Assembly: GCA_903859415.1 (NCBI GenBank)
Contig: CAIOMN010000246.1
Location: 1 to 33,382, forward strand
Reading direction: 5' to 3'
Source: an uncultured Methylococcaceae bacterium
GTDB taxonomy: Bacteria; Pseudomonadota; Gammaproteobacteria; Methylococcales; Methylomonadaceae
DNA: 33,382 nt
Part shown: piece after piece, positions 6,572 through 15,315 of the stretch
Numbering within the stretch: the first letter of the stretch is position 1
Layout: each line of letters starts with the position of its first letter
Translations under genes and position numbers: made by a program
Notes under the pieces: generated by a model
Seen by the model: only the letters and a program-made list of their open reading frames with translations
Database searches by the model: none
Told to the model about the DNA's origin: nothing

Positions 6572-9500
6572 TGGGTAGCGTCATTCGCTTCGCGTTAAGT
6601 CAGCGACTTCTTATGATGATAGTCGTACTGCTTTTATCAGGTGGTGGCTATTTAGCCTTTAAAAACATTCCCATTGACGCTTTTCCTGAAGTATCGCCCA
6701 CACAGGTAAAAATTATTGTTAAAGCCCCAGGTATGACACCCGAAGAAGTAGAAGCCAGGATCACTGCCCGTATAGAGGTCGAGTTATTAGGTATTCCCCA
6801 TCAAACTATGTTACGTTCGATTGCCAAATATGCACTCACCGATATTACCGTTGATTTTACTGAAGGCACGGATATCTATTGGGCAAGACAACAAGTCGCT
6901 GAGCGTTTAAATGCGATGTGGGGTAATTTACCGAAGGGTGTTGAAGGCGGCATAGCCCCGATGACAACCCCTTTAGGTGAAATGTTTATGTTCGCCGTAG
7001 AGGGGGGCGATTTAAGCTTAATGGAACGGCGGGATTTACTGGATTGGGTGATTCGCCCCGCACTTCGGACTGTGCCAGGCGTTGCTGATGTCAACTCTTT
7101 AGGCGGCTTAGTAAGGAGTTTTGAAGTTGTGCCAGATAATACAAGATTATCAGCTAGAGGTATCAGTATTGAAAAATTGATGGCTACGCTCGAAAGAAAC
7201 AATAGTAATGATGGCGCAGGTCGAATGAAAGACGGTGAAGAAGCCTTGATTGTTAGGGCAGAAGGCCGAATTAAAACATTAGAGGATGTTAGTACCATAG
7301 TCGTCGATTATAAAAATGGGATTCCTATTACGGTCGGTGATGTTTCAACGGTAAAAATCGGTGCATTAACCCGTTATGGTGCAGTAAGTAAAAATGGTGA
7401 GGGTGAGGCGGTTACGGGCTTGGTACTCAGCTTAAGGGGGGCGAATGCCAGGCAAACCATTGTCGGCATTGAGAAGAAACTCGCTCAAATCAGTGTCGGT
7501 TTTCCTCCCGGTGTTGAAGCTCACGTCTTTTATAATCGAGGCGATCTCGTCGATAAAGCAGTCAATACCGTTTTACATGCTTTACTGGAAGCGATTGCTT
7601 TAGTAGTAGTGTTACTGATTTTATTTTTAGGTAATTTACGCGCTGCTTTGGTGGTTGCGTTGGTTTTACCTTTAGCGGCGTTATTTACTTTTATATTGAT
7701 GCATGCTATGGGGATGTCGGCTAATCTGATGAGTTTAGGAGGCTTAGCCATTGCTATTGGTATGTTGGTTGATGCGGCGGTGGTGGTGGTTGAAAACCTG
7801 ATTACACATTTGGCTCATGTCGAGAAAGCTAAACGCCTACCTCGTTTACATGTGATTTATCGTGCAACCCGTGAAGTCGCTGGCCCAGTGGCTTCAGGTA
7901 TTATAATCATTATTATTGTATTTTTACCCTTACTCACCTTGCAGGGGTTAGAAGGTAAGTTATTTACCCCAGTTGCATTGACTATCGTTTTTGCACTCAG
8001 TGGCTCATTAATATTGTCATTGACCGTTATTCCGGTGATCGCCTCTTATTTGTTAAAACAAGTGTCTCATGAAGAGCCCTGGTTACCTCGACAGTTACAA
8101 AAAGCTTATCAACCCACTTTGTTATGGTGTTTAGGCAATTATAATAAAGTCTTTGCCGCTGCGGGTATTTTACTGGTCATTACGATTGTTGTTTTTACCC
8201 GGATTGGTAGTACCTTTATGCCTACGATGGATGAAGGCGATATTATTGTACAGTTGGAAAAACTGCCGTCCATTACTTTAGAACAATCGGTGGTCTTGGA
8301 TGGACAAGTGCAAAAGAATCTGCTCAAACATATTCCAGAAATAAAAACAGTGGTTTCTCGCGTGGGTGCTGACGAGTTGGGTCTCGATCCAATGGGGTTA
8401 AATGAAACTGATACTTTTTTGGTGCTTAAGCCTAAAGAAGAATGGCGTATGCACAGCAAGGAAGCGCTTATTGAAGACATTCGTAAGGTGATGGCCGAAA
8501 CACCGGGCATTGCTTTTGGCTTTACTCAGCCTATTGAAATGCGGGTTTCAGAAATGTTGACAGGAACGCGAGGCGATGTAGCCGTTAAGTTATTTGGTAC
8601 TGATTTAGCGATCTTAAATGAAAAAGCGAAGGAAATTACTGAGGTTTTAAAGCATATCAATGGATCAGCAGATGTGTTCTCTAAACAAAATAATGGTATG
8701 CAGTTTTTACAATTGACCATTGATAAGTTAGCGGCAGGACGACTAGGGTTAGACAGTGACAGTATTGAGACTTTATTACGCGCTCAGATTGAAGGGTTAA
8801 ACTTAGGTATTGTTCAAGAAGGCATTAAGCGTACGCCGCTTATTTTACGTGGCACCAGTAATACCGCTAATTTTGAAAACTTACAGATAACTTTACCTAG
8901 TGGCAGGCATGTACCTGTCACAGAAATTGCTGAAATAAAAAAAGTTGAGGGTGTGGTTTCAGTGGGAAGAGAGCGCGGTCAACGCTTTGTAGTGATTCGT
9001 AGTAATGTACAGGATCGTGATTTGGTGGGTTTTGTCGATGAAGCGCGTCAGGCGGTTGCTAACAACGTTAAGTTGCCAGTGGGTTATACCGTTGAATTTG
9101 GTGGACAGTTTGAAAACCAGCAACGGGCTGCAGCAACGTTATCGTTGGTTGTGCCGGTTTCTTTAGGCTTGATCTTTCTATTATTATTTTCAACGTTCAG
9201 GTCTGTGCGTCAGGCGGTGTTAGTATTATCCAATATTCCCTTGGCAATGGTCGGCGGTGTTTTTGCTTTGTGGCTTTCTGGAGAATACTTGTCTGTACCG
9301 GCTTCCGTGGGTTTTATTGCATTGCTGGGTATAGCGGTTCTAAACGGAGTGGTGATGGTTAGTTATTTTAATCAGCTTAAAGCAACGGGTATGGCTTTAG
9401 AAACAGTAGTCACACTAGGATCATCCCGGCGCTTAAGGCCGGTTTTGATGACCGCCAGTATTGCCGCCTTTGGTTTAATTCCGCTGTTATTTGCAACGGG

Positions 9501-9633
9501 GCCAGGTTCTGAAATTCAACGTCCTTTAGCGGTCGTGGTGATTGGTGGGTTAGTCTCTTCGACCTTTTTAACATTATTTTTATTGCCGATTTTATTTAAG
9601 TTATTTGGCATAGCCAAGGAGATTGAGTCATGA
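6571..9633 (+). CDS. heavy-metal efflux RND transporter (CzcA/CusA family)
   Basis: A 1020-residue proton-driven inner-membrane pump, with the usual arrangement of one N-terminal transmembrane helix, a large periplasmic loop, a helix bundle, then a second copy. FPEVSPTQVKI near residue 37 and LPLAALFTFI are family signatures. In helix 4 (about 391-410) the sequence is GGLAIAIGMLVDAAVVVVEN: one Asp and one Glu of the proton relay, but not the extra Asp of zinc/cobalt/cadmium CzcA (DFG..VDGAV). That resembles HME subclasses linked to monovalent or undefined substrates. However, the CusA Met triad is only partly matched: a Met is present in SEMLTGTR, while the LTM position aligns with LN. Substrate therefore remains open. 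Confidence 0.92.
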   Translation: MGSVIRFALSQRLLMMIVVLLLSGGGYLAFKNIPIDAFPEVSPTQVKIIVKAPGMTPEEVEARITARIEVELLGIPHQTMLRSIAKYALTDITVDFTEGTDIYWARQQVAERLNAMWGNLPKGVEGGIAPMTTPLGEMFMFAVEGGDLSLMERRDLLDWVIRPALRTVPGVADVNSLGGLVRSFEVVPDNTRLSARGISIEKLMATLERNNSNDGAGRMKDGEEALIVRAEGRIKTLEDVSTIVVDYKNGIPITVGDVSTVKIGALTRYGAVSKNGEGEAVTGLVLSLRGANARQTIVGIEKKLAQISVGFPPGVEAHVFYNRGDLVDKAVNTVLHALLEAIALVVVLLILFLGNLRAALVVALVLPLAALFTFILMHAMGMSANLMSLGGLAIAIGMLVDAAVVVVENLITHLAHVEKAKRLPRLHVIYRATREVAGPVASGIIIIIIVFLPLLTLQGLEGKLFTPVALTIVFALSGSLILSLTVIPVIASYLLKQVSHEEPWLPRQLQKAYQPTLLWCLGNYNKVFAAAGILLVITIVVFTRIGSTFMPTMDEGDIIVQLEKLPSITLEQSVVLDGQVQKNLLKHIPEIKTVVSRVGADELGLDPMGLNETDTFLVLKPKEEWRMHSKEALIEDIRKVMAETPGIAFGFTQPIEMRVSEMLTGTRGDVAVKLFGTDLAILNEKAKEITEVLKHINGSADVFSKQNNGMQFLQLTIDKLAAGRLGLDSDSIETLLRAQIEGLNLGIVQEGIKRTPLILRGTSNTANFENLQITLPSGRHVPVTEIAEIKKVEGVVSVGRERGQRFVVIRSNVQDRDLVGFVDEARQAVANNVKLPVGYTVEFGGQFENQQRAAATLSLVVPVSLGLIFLLLFSTFRSVRQAVLVLSNIPLAMVGGVFALWLSGEYLSVPASVGFIALLGIAVLNGVVMVSYFNQLKATGMALETVVTLGSSRRLRPVLMTASIAAFGLIPLLFATGPGSEIQRPLAVVVIGGLVSSTFLTLFLLPILFKLFGIAKEIES

Positions 9634-9935
9634 ATTGTACAGAGTATTTAGTGACACTCAATATTCCACCCAGTCTCGAAGAAATGATGGTCGATAGCCT
9701 ATTGTTATTAGAAACCGAACATGGTTTTAGTAGCTCTAATGTCAATTCGCATCATCATGCTAATAAAGGTCTGTCATTAGCAGAACAGGTAACAGGACGG
9801 CAAAAGCGTATTCGCTTTCAGTTGTACGTGTCAGTAGAGGCTTTACCAGCGTTGTTAGTGCAATTACGTGAAGAGTTTTCGGGTGCAGGCATTCAATATT
9901 GGGTTTTACCAGTGATTGAAAGTGGTGTTATTTGA
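9630..9935 (+). CDS. DUF3240 family protein
   Basis: A 101-residue soluble protein that overlaps the pump gene by four bases (ATGA). The sequence MNCTEYLVTLNIPPSLEEMM and the late strand pattern match the DUF3240 family, a small ferredoxin-like/PII-like fold commonly encoded at the end of RND metal-efflux operons. A run SHHHAN (about 40-45) and Cys3 are possible metal ligands. A role in metal sensing or trafficking, or in control of the pump, is an inference from context; no function is established for the family that I can name. Confidence 0.8.
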   Translation: MNCTEYLVTLNIPPSLEEMMVDSLLLLETEHGFSSSNVNSHHHANKGLSLAEQVTGRQKRIRFQLYVSVEALPALLVQLREEFSGAGIQYWVLPVIESGVI

Positions 9936-9951
9936 ATGTGCTTGATGTTTT

Positions 9952-9976
9952 AAAAAGTAACACACGGTCTGTGTTT
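9952..9976 (-). terminator. terminator between convergent operons
   Basis: AACACA (9959-9964) pairs with TGTGTT (9970-9975) around a five-base loop. On the minus strand the stem is followed by AC and five T, so it most likely ends the GH57 operon; on the plus strand it is followed by AAAT and would be weak. Confidence 0.5.
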
Positions 9977-9983
9977 AAATAAA

Positions 9984-10478
9984 CTAAATTGGGTGTAATG
10001 AATTGTTAGCAGTGTCAATAGTGAAGGCACGGCCAAAACCTACGACGTAACGGCCACTGATTGGCTGTAGTGCAAATAAATGGAAATCAGATAAAGTGCG
10101 CAATAAGCCGACTACATTTCCAAATTTATCTTGCAGGGCGTTTAACTGTTCGTTGTAAAGGCTATCGCCACGTTCAATTTTTTTTGCTCGACAATTTAAT
10201 ATTGCTCGTTCTCTGGCAAACAGATTAGGTGATTCTGCTTCTGATTTAATAAACAGCAACGATGCCTGAGGGTTGTTGAGTAAGTTAATGGTATGGCTGG
10301 TCAATTTACTTACAAAGATATAGAAAGCCCCATCTGGGCTTCGAACAAACGGTGTATAACTAATGTCAGGTATGCCATTAAGTGAGGCTGTGGACAACAT
10401 AAGTGTTTTGGGTGAGGCAATCAGATCCTGGTAATTTAATGCCAGAGCTTCAAGTTCTATGCGAGTCAATTCAGTCAT
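9984..10478 (-). CDS. HugZ-like pyridoxamine 5'-phosphate oxidase-fold protein
   Basis: A 164-residue split-barrel FMN/heme-binding-fold protein. The motif TLMLSTASLNGIPDISYTPF (about 26-45) followed by a beta-strand pattern ending RYVVGFGRAF is typical of the HugZ/heme-utilisation and PNPOx-like group. It lacks the C-terminal HugZ extension seen in heme-degrading enzymes, so it could be a flavin- or heme-binding protein of other function. I chose the ATG at 10478, which overlaps the stop of the upstream GH57 gene in ATGACTGA, over the ATG at 10511, which would overlap it by 41 bases. There is no clear ribosome-binding site, consistent with translational coupling. Confidence 0.8.
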   Translation of the reverse strand: MTELTRIELEALALNYQDLIASPKTLMLSTASLNGIPDISYTPFVRSPDGAFYIFVSKLTSHTINLLNNPQASLLFIKSEAESPNLFARERAILNCRAKKIERGDSLYNEQLNALQDKFGNVVGLLRTLSDFHLFALQPISGRYVVGFGRAFTIDTANNSLHPI

Positions 10479-12075
10479 GGTATTTGTTTGGATTGTAATC
10501 TTTAAAGTCAATATCTGGAAAAATATTGTCCATCATTTCTAGTGCCGTTAAATAACGTTCATTGATTCGGTTTTTACGGATACTGTCCTGTAAATAATTA
10601 AAACGGGCCAGGTGATCGGTGATGCGTTTGTTGGCATACTCGGTTGTCGTGCCTGATTTCATGATAAAAGGCCAGTCAGAAGCCTGAGCTAATAAGAGAG
10701 ATCTTGCCGCTTGATTTAAAGTACGAATTTGTAAGGGTGTTAATGTGACGCGTTGCAGATCCATTGCCAGTTTTTCCATATCTGTTTCAGCTTGGTGTAA
10801 AAAAGGGTAGATCCAATCGTTAGTTTCATTAATCCAGTAGCTGAAATAACCCTGATCACCCCAAGTTGATGCAGAGGGGGTGGCGACCTGATGAGTGGTT
10901 TGTTGTGATAAATAATCACTGCAACTGAGTGTTTGCACGGTGTTTCCAGGTTCACTCGCCAGTCTTAAAACGTGTTCTAACCAATGTGGGCCTTCGAACC
11001 ACCAATGTCCAAACAGCTCGGCATCATAAGGTGCAATAATAAGAGGTGGCCTATCTATGGACCTATTGAGAGACTCAATTTGTGACTGCCGTTTTGAAAT
11101 AAAATCCTGTGCATGTTGTTTAGCTTTTGCTAATGCATTTTCAGGGCTATAGAGTTCTTTCGGTAAATCTTTTCCGGTAACGCGATAATATTTTATACCC
11201 GTATTGATACGAATCTCACCGTCGAGAATATAGGGGGCAATATAATCAAAATCCAGATCAAAGCCGATATCTTTATAGTATTCACGATAATCATAATCAC
11301 CTGGATAACCTTCCTGAGAACTCCAGACTTGTCGGGATGACTCTGGGTCACGTCCGAAAGCCATGACACCATTGCCGCAATCTAAAGGTGCATAAACACC
11401 ATTCAGGGGTGTTTGAGTAGCATCCATAATGCCGTGACTATCGACAAAAAAGTATTTAAGTCCTGCTTCAGCTAAAAAGTGTTCAACTCCAGGATAATAA
11501 GCACATTCAGGCAGCCAAATACCTTTTGGAGAAAAGCCTAAATGGCTTTTAAACGTGTTCACGCCAATATTGATTTGATTACGGACGGCTGTTTCGCTGA
11601 TACTCAGTAACGGTAAAAAACCATGTGTTGCGGCACAAGTTATCAGTTCAAGTGTTCCTAGCACATAGTGCTTTTTGAAAGCACTGATTATATCGCCACC
11701 ATACTGATTTTGATAAACGTTCAGGGTGTTTTGAAAGAATCCCAGGTAAAACTGCGCCAGCTTTTGAAGTTCAGCTTCATTTTGGGTGCGTAGCGTTTCT
11801 TTCTCTGCCAGTTCTATTAATTTATGCAGGTATTTTAGATAGCGTGCCTGTAACAAATCATCCCTGAGCATGGTTATCAGGGGGGGTGATAATGACAAGG
11901 TAAAACGATAAGCAATGTCATCCTTTTGCAAACGATCCAGAACACCAATTAATGGAATATAGCATTCAGTTATCGCCTCAAATAACCAGTTCTCCTCAAA
12001 AAAACTTTCGTACTCTGGATGCCGGACATACGGCAGATGAGCATGGAGAATAAGACTAAGAAATCCCGTTTTCAT
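10471..12075 (-). CDS. GH57 family 1,4-alpha-glucan branching enzyme-like protein (DUF1957)
   Basis: A 534-residue glycoside hydrolase family 57 protein. The five GH57 regions are visible: HAHLPYVRHPE (11-21), SLSPPLITML (61-70), GIWLPECAY (185-193, nucleophile E190), APYDAELFGHWWFEGPHWLE (348-367, acid/base D351) and WGDQGYFSYWIN near 406. The arrangement and a helical C-terminal domain match the thermococcal TK1436-type branching enzymes, which make alpha-1,6 branches in glycogen-like glucans in the cytoplasm. Length is normal. The next gene upstream (six bases away) encodes a DUF4912 protein, a frequent partner. That catalytic residues are complete is seen; branching activity, as opposed to amylase or transferase activity, is inferred from family. 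Confidence 0.9.
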   Translation of the reverse strand: MKTGFLSLILHAHLPYVRHPEYESFFEENWLFEAITECYIPLIGVLDRLQKDDIAYRFTLSLSPPLITMLRDDLLQARYLKYLHKLIELAEKETLRTQNEAELQKLAQFYLGFFQNTLNVYQNQYGGDIISAFKKHYVLGTLELITCAATHGFLPLLSISETAVRNQINIGVNTFKSHLGFSPKGIWLPECAYYPGVEHFLAEAGLKYFFVDSHGIMDATQTPLNGVYAPLDCGNGVMAFGRDPESSRQVWSSQEGYPGDYDYREYYKDIGFDLDFDYIAPYILDGEIRINTGIKYYRVTGKDLPKELYSPENALAKAKQHAQDFISKRQSQIESLNRSIDRPPLIIAPYDAELFGHWWFEGPHWLEHVLRLASEPGNTVQTLSCSDYLSQQTTHQVATPSASTWGDQGYFSYWINETNDWIYPFLHQAETDMEKLAMDLQRVTLTPLQIRTLNQAARSLLLAQASDWPFIMKSGTTTEYANKRITDHLARFNYLQDSIRKNRINERYLTALEMMDNIFPDIDFKDYNPNKYHD

Positions 12076-12081
12076 AGATGA

Positions 12082-12747
12082 TTAATTAAATCGTTGACCA
12101 GAACTACTTTTAGTCAACAAAGGGACGTTCTCTTGATGATTATTAACGAAATCATTGTGGGACAAAAGCAGTGTAGAGCCATCTTGTTTGTCAAGTAGGG
12201 CCGTTTTTCCAAAAGTAAATGCAGTGATATTGGATCTAGCGAAAGGGATGAGGTTATTATTTTCTTCGCGTTTGCCTAACGAAGCACAATAGGAATTATG
12301 TTGATAGATGACGGGCAACGGGATACTTTGTTGAAATTTTGTGTTATCAACAATCACATCTTGCCATTCGGATGTTTTATTTTGTTCAGCATCTGGTGGA
12401 GATGTGGAATAAATTCTTAATGTAAGCTCTTGAGGGGGGCGATCATTTTTTTCCATAGGGATGCTGTTGTCCTTATTTGGATTCCAGTAAGCATAAATAT
12501 GATTAGGGTCAACGGGTAATAACATTAGTTGTGTCTGGTTGTTGGACATTTTAGGCGCGAAGTTAAGACTAATGGTTTCGCTAATATCAAGCATTTCCTG
12601 TGGTGAAATATTCTTATTATAAATAGTGTTATTAGTTTTAACGGGTAACAATGGTGAAAAGTCGCGATTGATCTCCTGGCTGATTTCAAGTATTTCTGCG
12701 GTAGAAATTGTTATTTGAGGATCAAAGTTTGAAAGAGAAAATTTCAT
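12082..12747 (-). CDS. DUF4912 domain protein with duplicated N-terminal motif
   Basis: A 221-residue protein. The C-terminal half (from about 73, LMLLPVDPNHIYAYWNPN) matches the DUF4912 start, a beta-rich domain usually found near GH57 branching enzymes and thought to take part in polysaccharide metabolism. The N-terminal 70 residues hold two copies of a helix motif 33 residues apart: ISTAEILEISQEINRDFSPL (14-33) and ISPQEMLDISETISLNFAP (47-65). It is first in a probable three-gene operon with the GH57 protein and the HugZ-like protein. No catalytic motif is seen; it may be a carbohydrate-binding or scaffolding partner. Confidence 0.75.
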   Translation of the reverse strand: MKFSLSNFDPQITISTAEILEISQEINRDFSPLLPVKTNNTIYNKNISPQEMLDISETISLNFAPKMSNNQTQLMLLPVDPNHIYAYWNPNKDNSIPMEKNDRPPQELTLRIYSTSPPDAEQNKTSEWQDVIVDNTKFQQSIPLPVIYQHNSYCASLGKREENNNLIPFARSNITAFTFGKTALLDKQDGSTLLLSHNDFVNNHQENVPLLTKSSSGQRFN

Positions 12748-12937
12748 TACCTACCTTATTAAGCCTTTATTTAACTATCCCAAGATTGATCCGGTCACCC
12801 CATCAACAAATGCTGTTTTTATTTGTCCTATATGAATGATTAAACTAAGTTAATTAGTGGTAAGTATACGTGGTAAATCGGGCGCTATCATCCAATTTTT
12901 ATAAAAAGCGCTAAACTTTGTCGATTGCTTAACGTAA

Positions 12938-12966
12938 TTGAGTTATCGTATTCTGTTTTGTAATAC
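12938..12966 (+). promoter_or_regulatory. possible nadC promoter
   Basis: TTGAGT (12938-12943) and TAATAC (12961-12966) are separated by 17 bases, giving a start near 12973 and a leader of about 34 bases before ATG 13007. The -10 is a moderate match. The rest of the 259-base divergent gap shows no other clear signal. Confidence 0.3.
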
Positions 12967-13006
12967 TAAACTAATACGCTCTTTTAATTATTTACTCGGT
13001 ACACTT

Positions 13007-13837
13007 ATGACAGCCCAGTTAAACAGGCAAGATATAAAAGCTTTTCTTAAAGAAGATATTGGTAGTGGAGATGTCACTGCAGCTATTATTCCTGAAGCAG
13101 CTCAGGCCACGGCTGAAGTGCTTACACGTGAAGACATGATAATGTGTGGTCAAGCCTGGTTTAACGCGGTTCTGCAAGAACTGGATGCCGAAGTCACAAT
13201 TAATTGGTTAGTCTGTGAGGGGGCTGTAGTAAAAAAAGATACAAAGTTATGCAGTGTGAGTGGATCCGCACGAGCTTTATTGACAGGTGAGCGGACGGCA
13301 CTTAACTTATTGCAATTATTATCGGCGACAGCAACTCTTGCTAAGGATTATGCTGATGCCGTGGCCGGAACCGGTTGCAAAGTTTTAGATACCCGAAAAA
13401 CTATTCCAGGGTTAAGAAACGCACAAAAATATGCCGTTGTTTGTGGTGGTTGTTATAACCATCGCATTGGTTTGTATGATGGTGTTTTAATCAAAGAAAA
13501 TCATATTATAGCCGCCGGATCAATCACCCAAGCTATTAAAGCTGCGAGAAAATTGACAACGATTAGCGTCGAGGTTGAGGTAGAAACGCTGGCTGAACTC
13601 AAAGAGGCGATTGAGGCTAGGCCAGACCGGATAATGTTGGATAATTTTAGTATTGAAGAGTTGCGAGCCGCTGTTGCTTTAAATGCCGGAGTTATAGATT
13701 TGGAGGCATCGGGTAATATTAGCCTCCAAAATATTCGGGCGTATGCAGAAACGGGTGTTGATTACATTTCTATCGGAGCCTTGACTAAAAATATTAAAGC
13801 GATTGACTTATCTATGCGTATAAATGTGACGAGTTAA
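13007..13837 (+). CDS. nadC: nicotinate-nucleotide pyrophosphorylase (carboxylating), quinolinate phosphoribosyltransferase
   Basis: A 276-residue enzyme that converts quinolinate and PRPP into nicotinate mononucleotide, CO2 and diphosphate in de novo NAD synthesis. Conserved segments include KEDIGSGDVT (about 13-22), GERTALNLLQ (about 89-98), DTRKTIPGLR (about 123-132), KYAVVCGGCYNHR (about 136-148, quinolinate-binding Arg/His), DGVLIKENHI and the C-terminal LEASGNI and SIGALT phosphate-binding turns. The frame extends upstream to 12938, but ATG 13007 gives the usual NadC start (MTAQLNRQDI) and fits the proposed promoter; the ribosome-binding site is weak. A flavin reductase gene follows after 18 bases. 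Confidence 0.95.
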   Translation: MTAQLNRQDIKAFLKEDIGSGDVTAAIIPEAAQATAEVLTREDMIMCGQAWFNAVLQELDAEVTINWLVCEGAVVKKDTKLCSVSGSARALLTGERTALNLLQLLSATATLAKDYADAVAGTGCKVLDTRKTIPGLRNAQKYAVVCGGCYNHRIGLYDGVLIKENHIIAAGSITQAIKAARKLTTISVEVEVETLAELKEAIEARPDRIMLDNFSIEELRAAVALNAGVIDLEASGNISLQNIRAYAETGVDYISIGALTKNIKAIDLSMRINVTS

Positions 13838-13855
13838 TAAAACTGGGGGATTATT

Positions 13856-14332
13856 ATGATTGAAAACATTGATGATTTAGTAAAACAAATAAGCCATGGC
13901 GTCTATATAATAGGCGTTACAGATGGTATTCATCAAAACGCCTTTACTGCAGCTTGGGTTATGCAAGCCTCTTTTAAGCCACCGTTATTAGCGTTAAGTA
14001 TTAATCCTGAGCATTATTCCTATCAATTATTACTTAAGGGCGGGGTTTGTACGATTAATGTGCTGGCGCAGAATCAATATGCTATTGCTGAACATTTCGG
14101 ACATTCAGCCAAGGATAAAATGGTGGGTTTTAAATGGCAAACCGATAAAACGGGAGCACCCATCCTATCAGAATCCCAAGCTTATTTTGATTGTCAAGTA
14201 AGTCATTATACCGACGCGGGGGATCATAGAATAGTGCTCTGTAACGTTGTCTCAGCAGGAATACTGAATCAAGGTAAGCCCTTGTTATACAACCAGACTT
14301 GTGACATGGATGGTAGTAGTGGGTTATATTAG
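13856..14332 (+). CDS. flavin reductase family protein
   Basis: A 158-residue FMN-binding split-barrel protein of the flavin reductase-like group. The start MIENIDDLVKQISHGVYIIG, the NAFTAAWVMQASFKPPLLAL segment (about 27-46) and DAGDHRIVLCNVVSAG (about 122-137), with the conserved Gly-Asp-His, are characteristic. Such proteins reduce free flavin with NAD(P)H for partner oxygenases. It has a GGGGGA ribosome-binding site and follows nadC by 18 bases, so it is likely co-transcribed. The partner is not visible here. Confidence 0.87.
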   Translation: MIENIDDLVKQISHGVYIIGVTDGIHQNAFTAAWVMQASFKPPLLALSINPEHYSYQLLLKGGVCTINVLAQNQYAIAEHFGHSAKDKMVGFKWQTDKTGAPILSESQAYFDCQVSHYTDAGDHRIVLCNVVSAGILNQGKPLLYNQTCDMDGSSGLY

Positions 14333-14345
14333 TGACTTGCCGTAA

Positions 14346-14708
14346 TTAATGCTTGGATTTATGGTTTCGATCTAAAATGTTGTCAATACCGATGGGTACT
14401 AGGCACAACATCATCACTAGTAAAATAGTATGAGTAAGCGGCTGACCGTAGCTTGTCGATTCAATACAATACACAGCAAGTCCAGCGGTTAATAGATAAA
14501 GCAAATTAATGCTTTTCTTTCTGACCAATTGATTTTGAAGAAAAAATACGCTCATCCCAGCAAAGAGAAGAACCAGTAGAGCTGCCATGAAAGTAATATA
14601 ACTTGTATGCATTTGAAACTTCTTCATAAATATAAGATTAAAAAAGTCTGCATCCGGCAAATTGTTTGTCCTGCTTGTTTTGTTGAGCTCAATATATGAT
14701 TTTTTCAT
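14346..14708 (-). CDS. small integral membrane protein, unknown function
   Basis: Up to 120 residues with three hydrophobic segments: TFMAALLVLLFAGMSVFFL, INLLYLLTAGLAVYCI and ILLVMMLCLVPIGI. The first 32 residues before the first segment are polar and poorly preceded by a ribosome-binding site. The ATG at 14612 (MHTSYITF), with GAAGAAG ahead, is an equally plausible start and would give 88 residues. No family recognised. It is convergent with the flavin reductase and stands apart from the sulfur cluster upstream by 178 bases without an evident terminator. Confidence 0.6.
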   Translation of the reverse strand: MKKSYIELNKTSRTNNLPDADFFNLIFMKKFQMHTSYITFMAALLVLLFAGMSVFFLQNQLVRKKSINLLYLLTAGLAVYCIESTSYGQPLTHTILLVMMLCLVPIGIDNILDRNHKSKH

Positions 14709-14886
14709 TGGGCTGTAATATACTTAAGCAGGAATTGAGCCATTTTTAATGTATAGCAATATCAATTAGTTATATTTTTGTGGGGTGCTCGATGTGTTTA
14801 TGAATGGTGCACTAGGTTGTTATTGATGCCCAATGTCGGTGCATTTTGAGGGGTAGGATATGACTCAGTGATTAATCCAGCTTACC

Positions 14887-15306
14887 TCATGGTTTTCTGT
14901 GCAACTTGTTGAATAACAAAAAACCGATAAATAGAGCGGCGGCAAATACATAACTGCCAGATAATCCTGATGTTAAACCCACCAGTGCGGGACCAGGGCA
15001 TAATCCCGATAAGCCCCAGCCTATACCAAATAGTGATGAGCCAAAGATTAGTTTTACGTCAATCTTTTTTGGAGTGGCCTGTTTAATAGCGTTAGCAGAT
15101 TGGATATGCTTTGTACTTTTTCGAATTAACCATTGTAATAAGCCTAATGTTAATAAGGCGCCTGCCATTACTAAGGCAAGGCTTGGATCCCAATTTCCAG
15201 TAACATCTAAAAAGCTTAATACCTTAACCGGGTTTATCATTTGAGAAATTATTAAGCCTAATCCAAAGGTTAGACCACTTGCGAAAGCAGAAATATTTAA
15301 GTTCAT
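14887..15306 (-). CDS. YeeE/YedE-type transporter half (DUF6691 family)
   Basis: A 139-residue membrane protein with about four hydrophobic segments. The motif GIGWGLSGLCPGPALVGLTS (about 98-117) with its single Cys is the signature of the YeeE/YedE sulfur-transport superfamily, second-half type. It follows its sister gene by nine bases. The pair resembles the two-gene PmpA/PmpB arrangement and the halves of thiosulfate importer TsuA, in which Cys residues line the path of the sulfur compound. Last gene of the sulfur-uptake run. Substrate (thiosulfate or other reduced sulfur) is inferred. Confidence 0.85.
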   Translation of the reverse strand: MNLNISAFASGLTFGLGLIISQMINPVKVLSFLDVTGNWDPSLALVMAGALLTLGLLQWLIRKSTKHIQSANAIKQATPKKIDVKLIFGSSLFGIGWGLSGLCPGPALVGLTSGLSGSYVFAAALFIGFLLFNKLHRKP

Positions 15307-15315
15307 TGATGCCCC

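Noticed and set aside
6876-7298. Minus-strand 140-codon ORF inside the RND pump gene
   Set aside because: It is a shadow of the well-supported plus-strand pump gene and has a Ser/Leu-rich composition typical of antisense frames.
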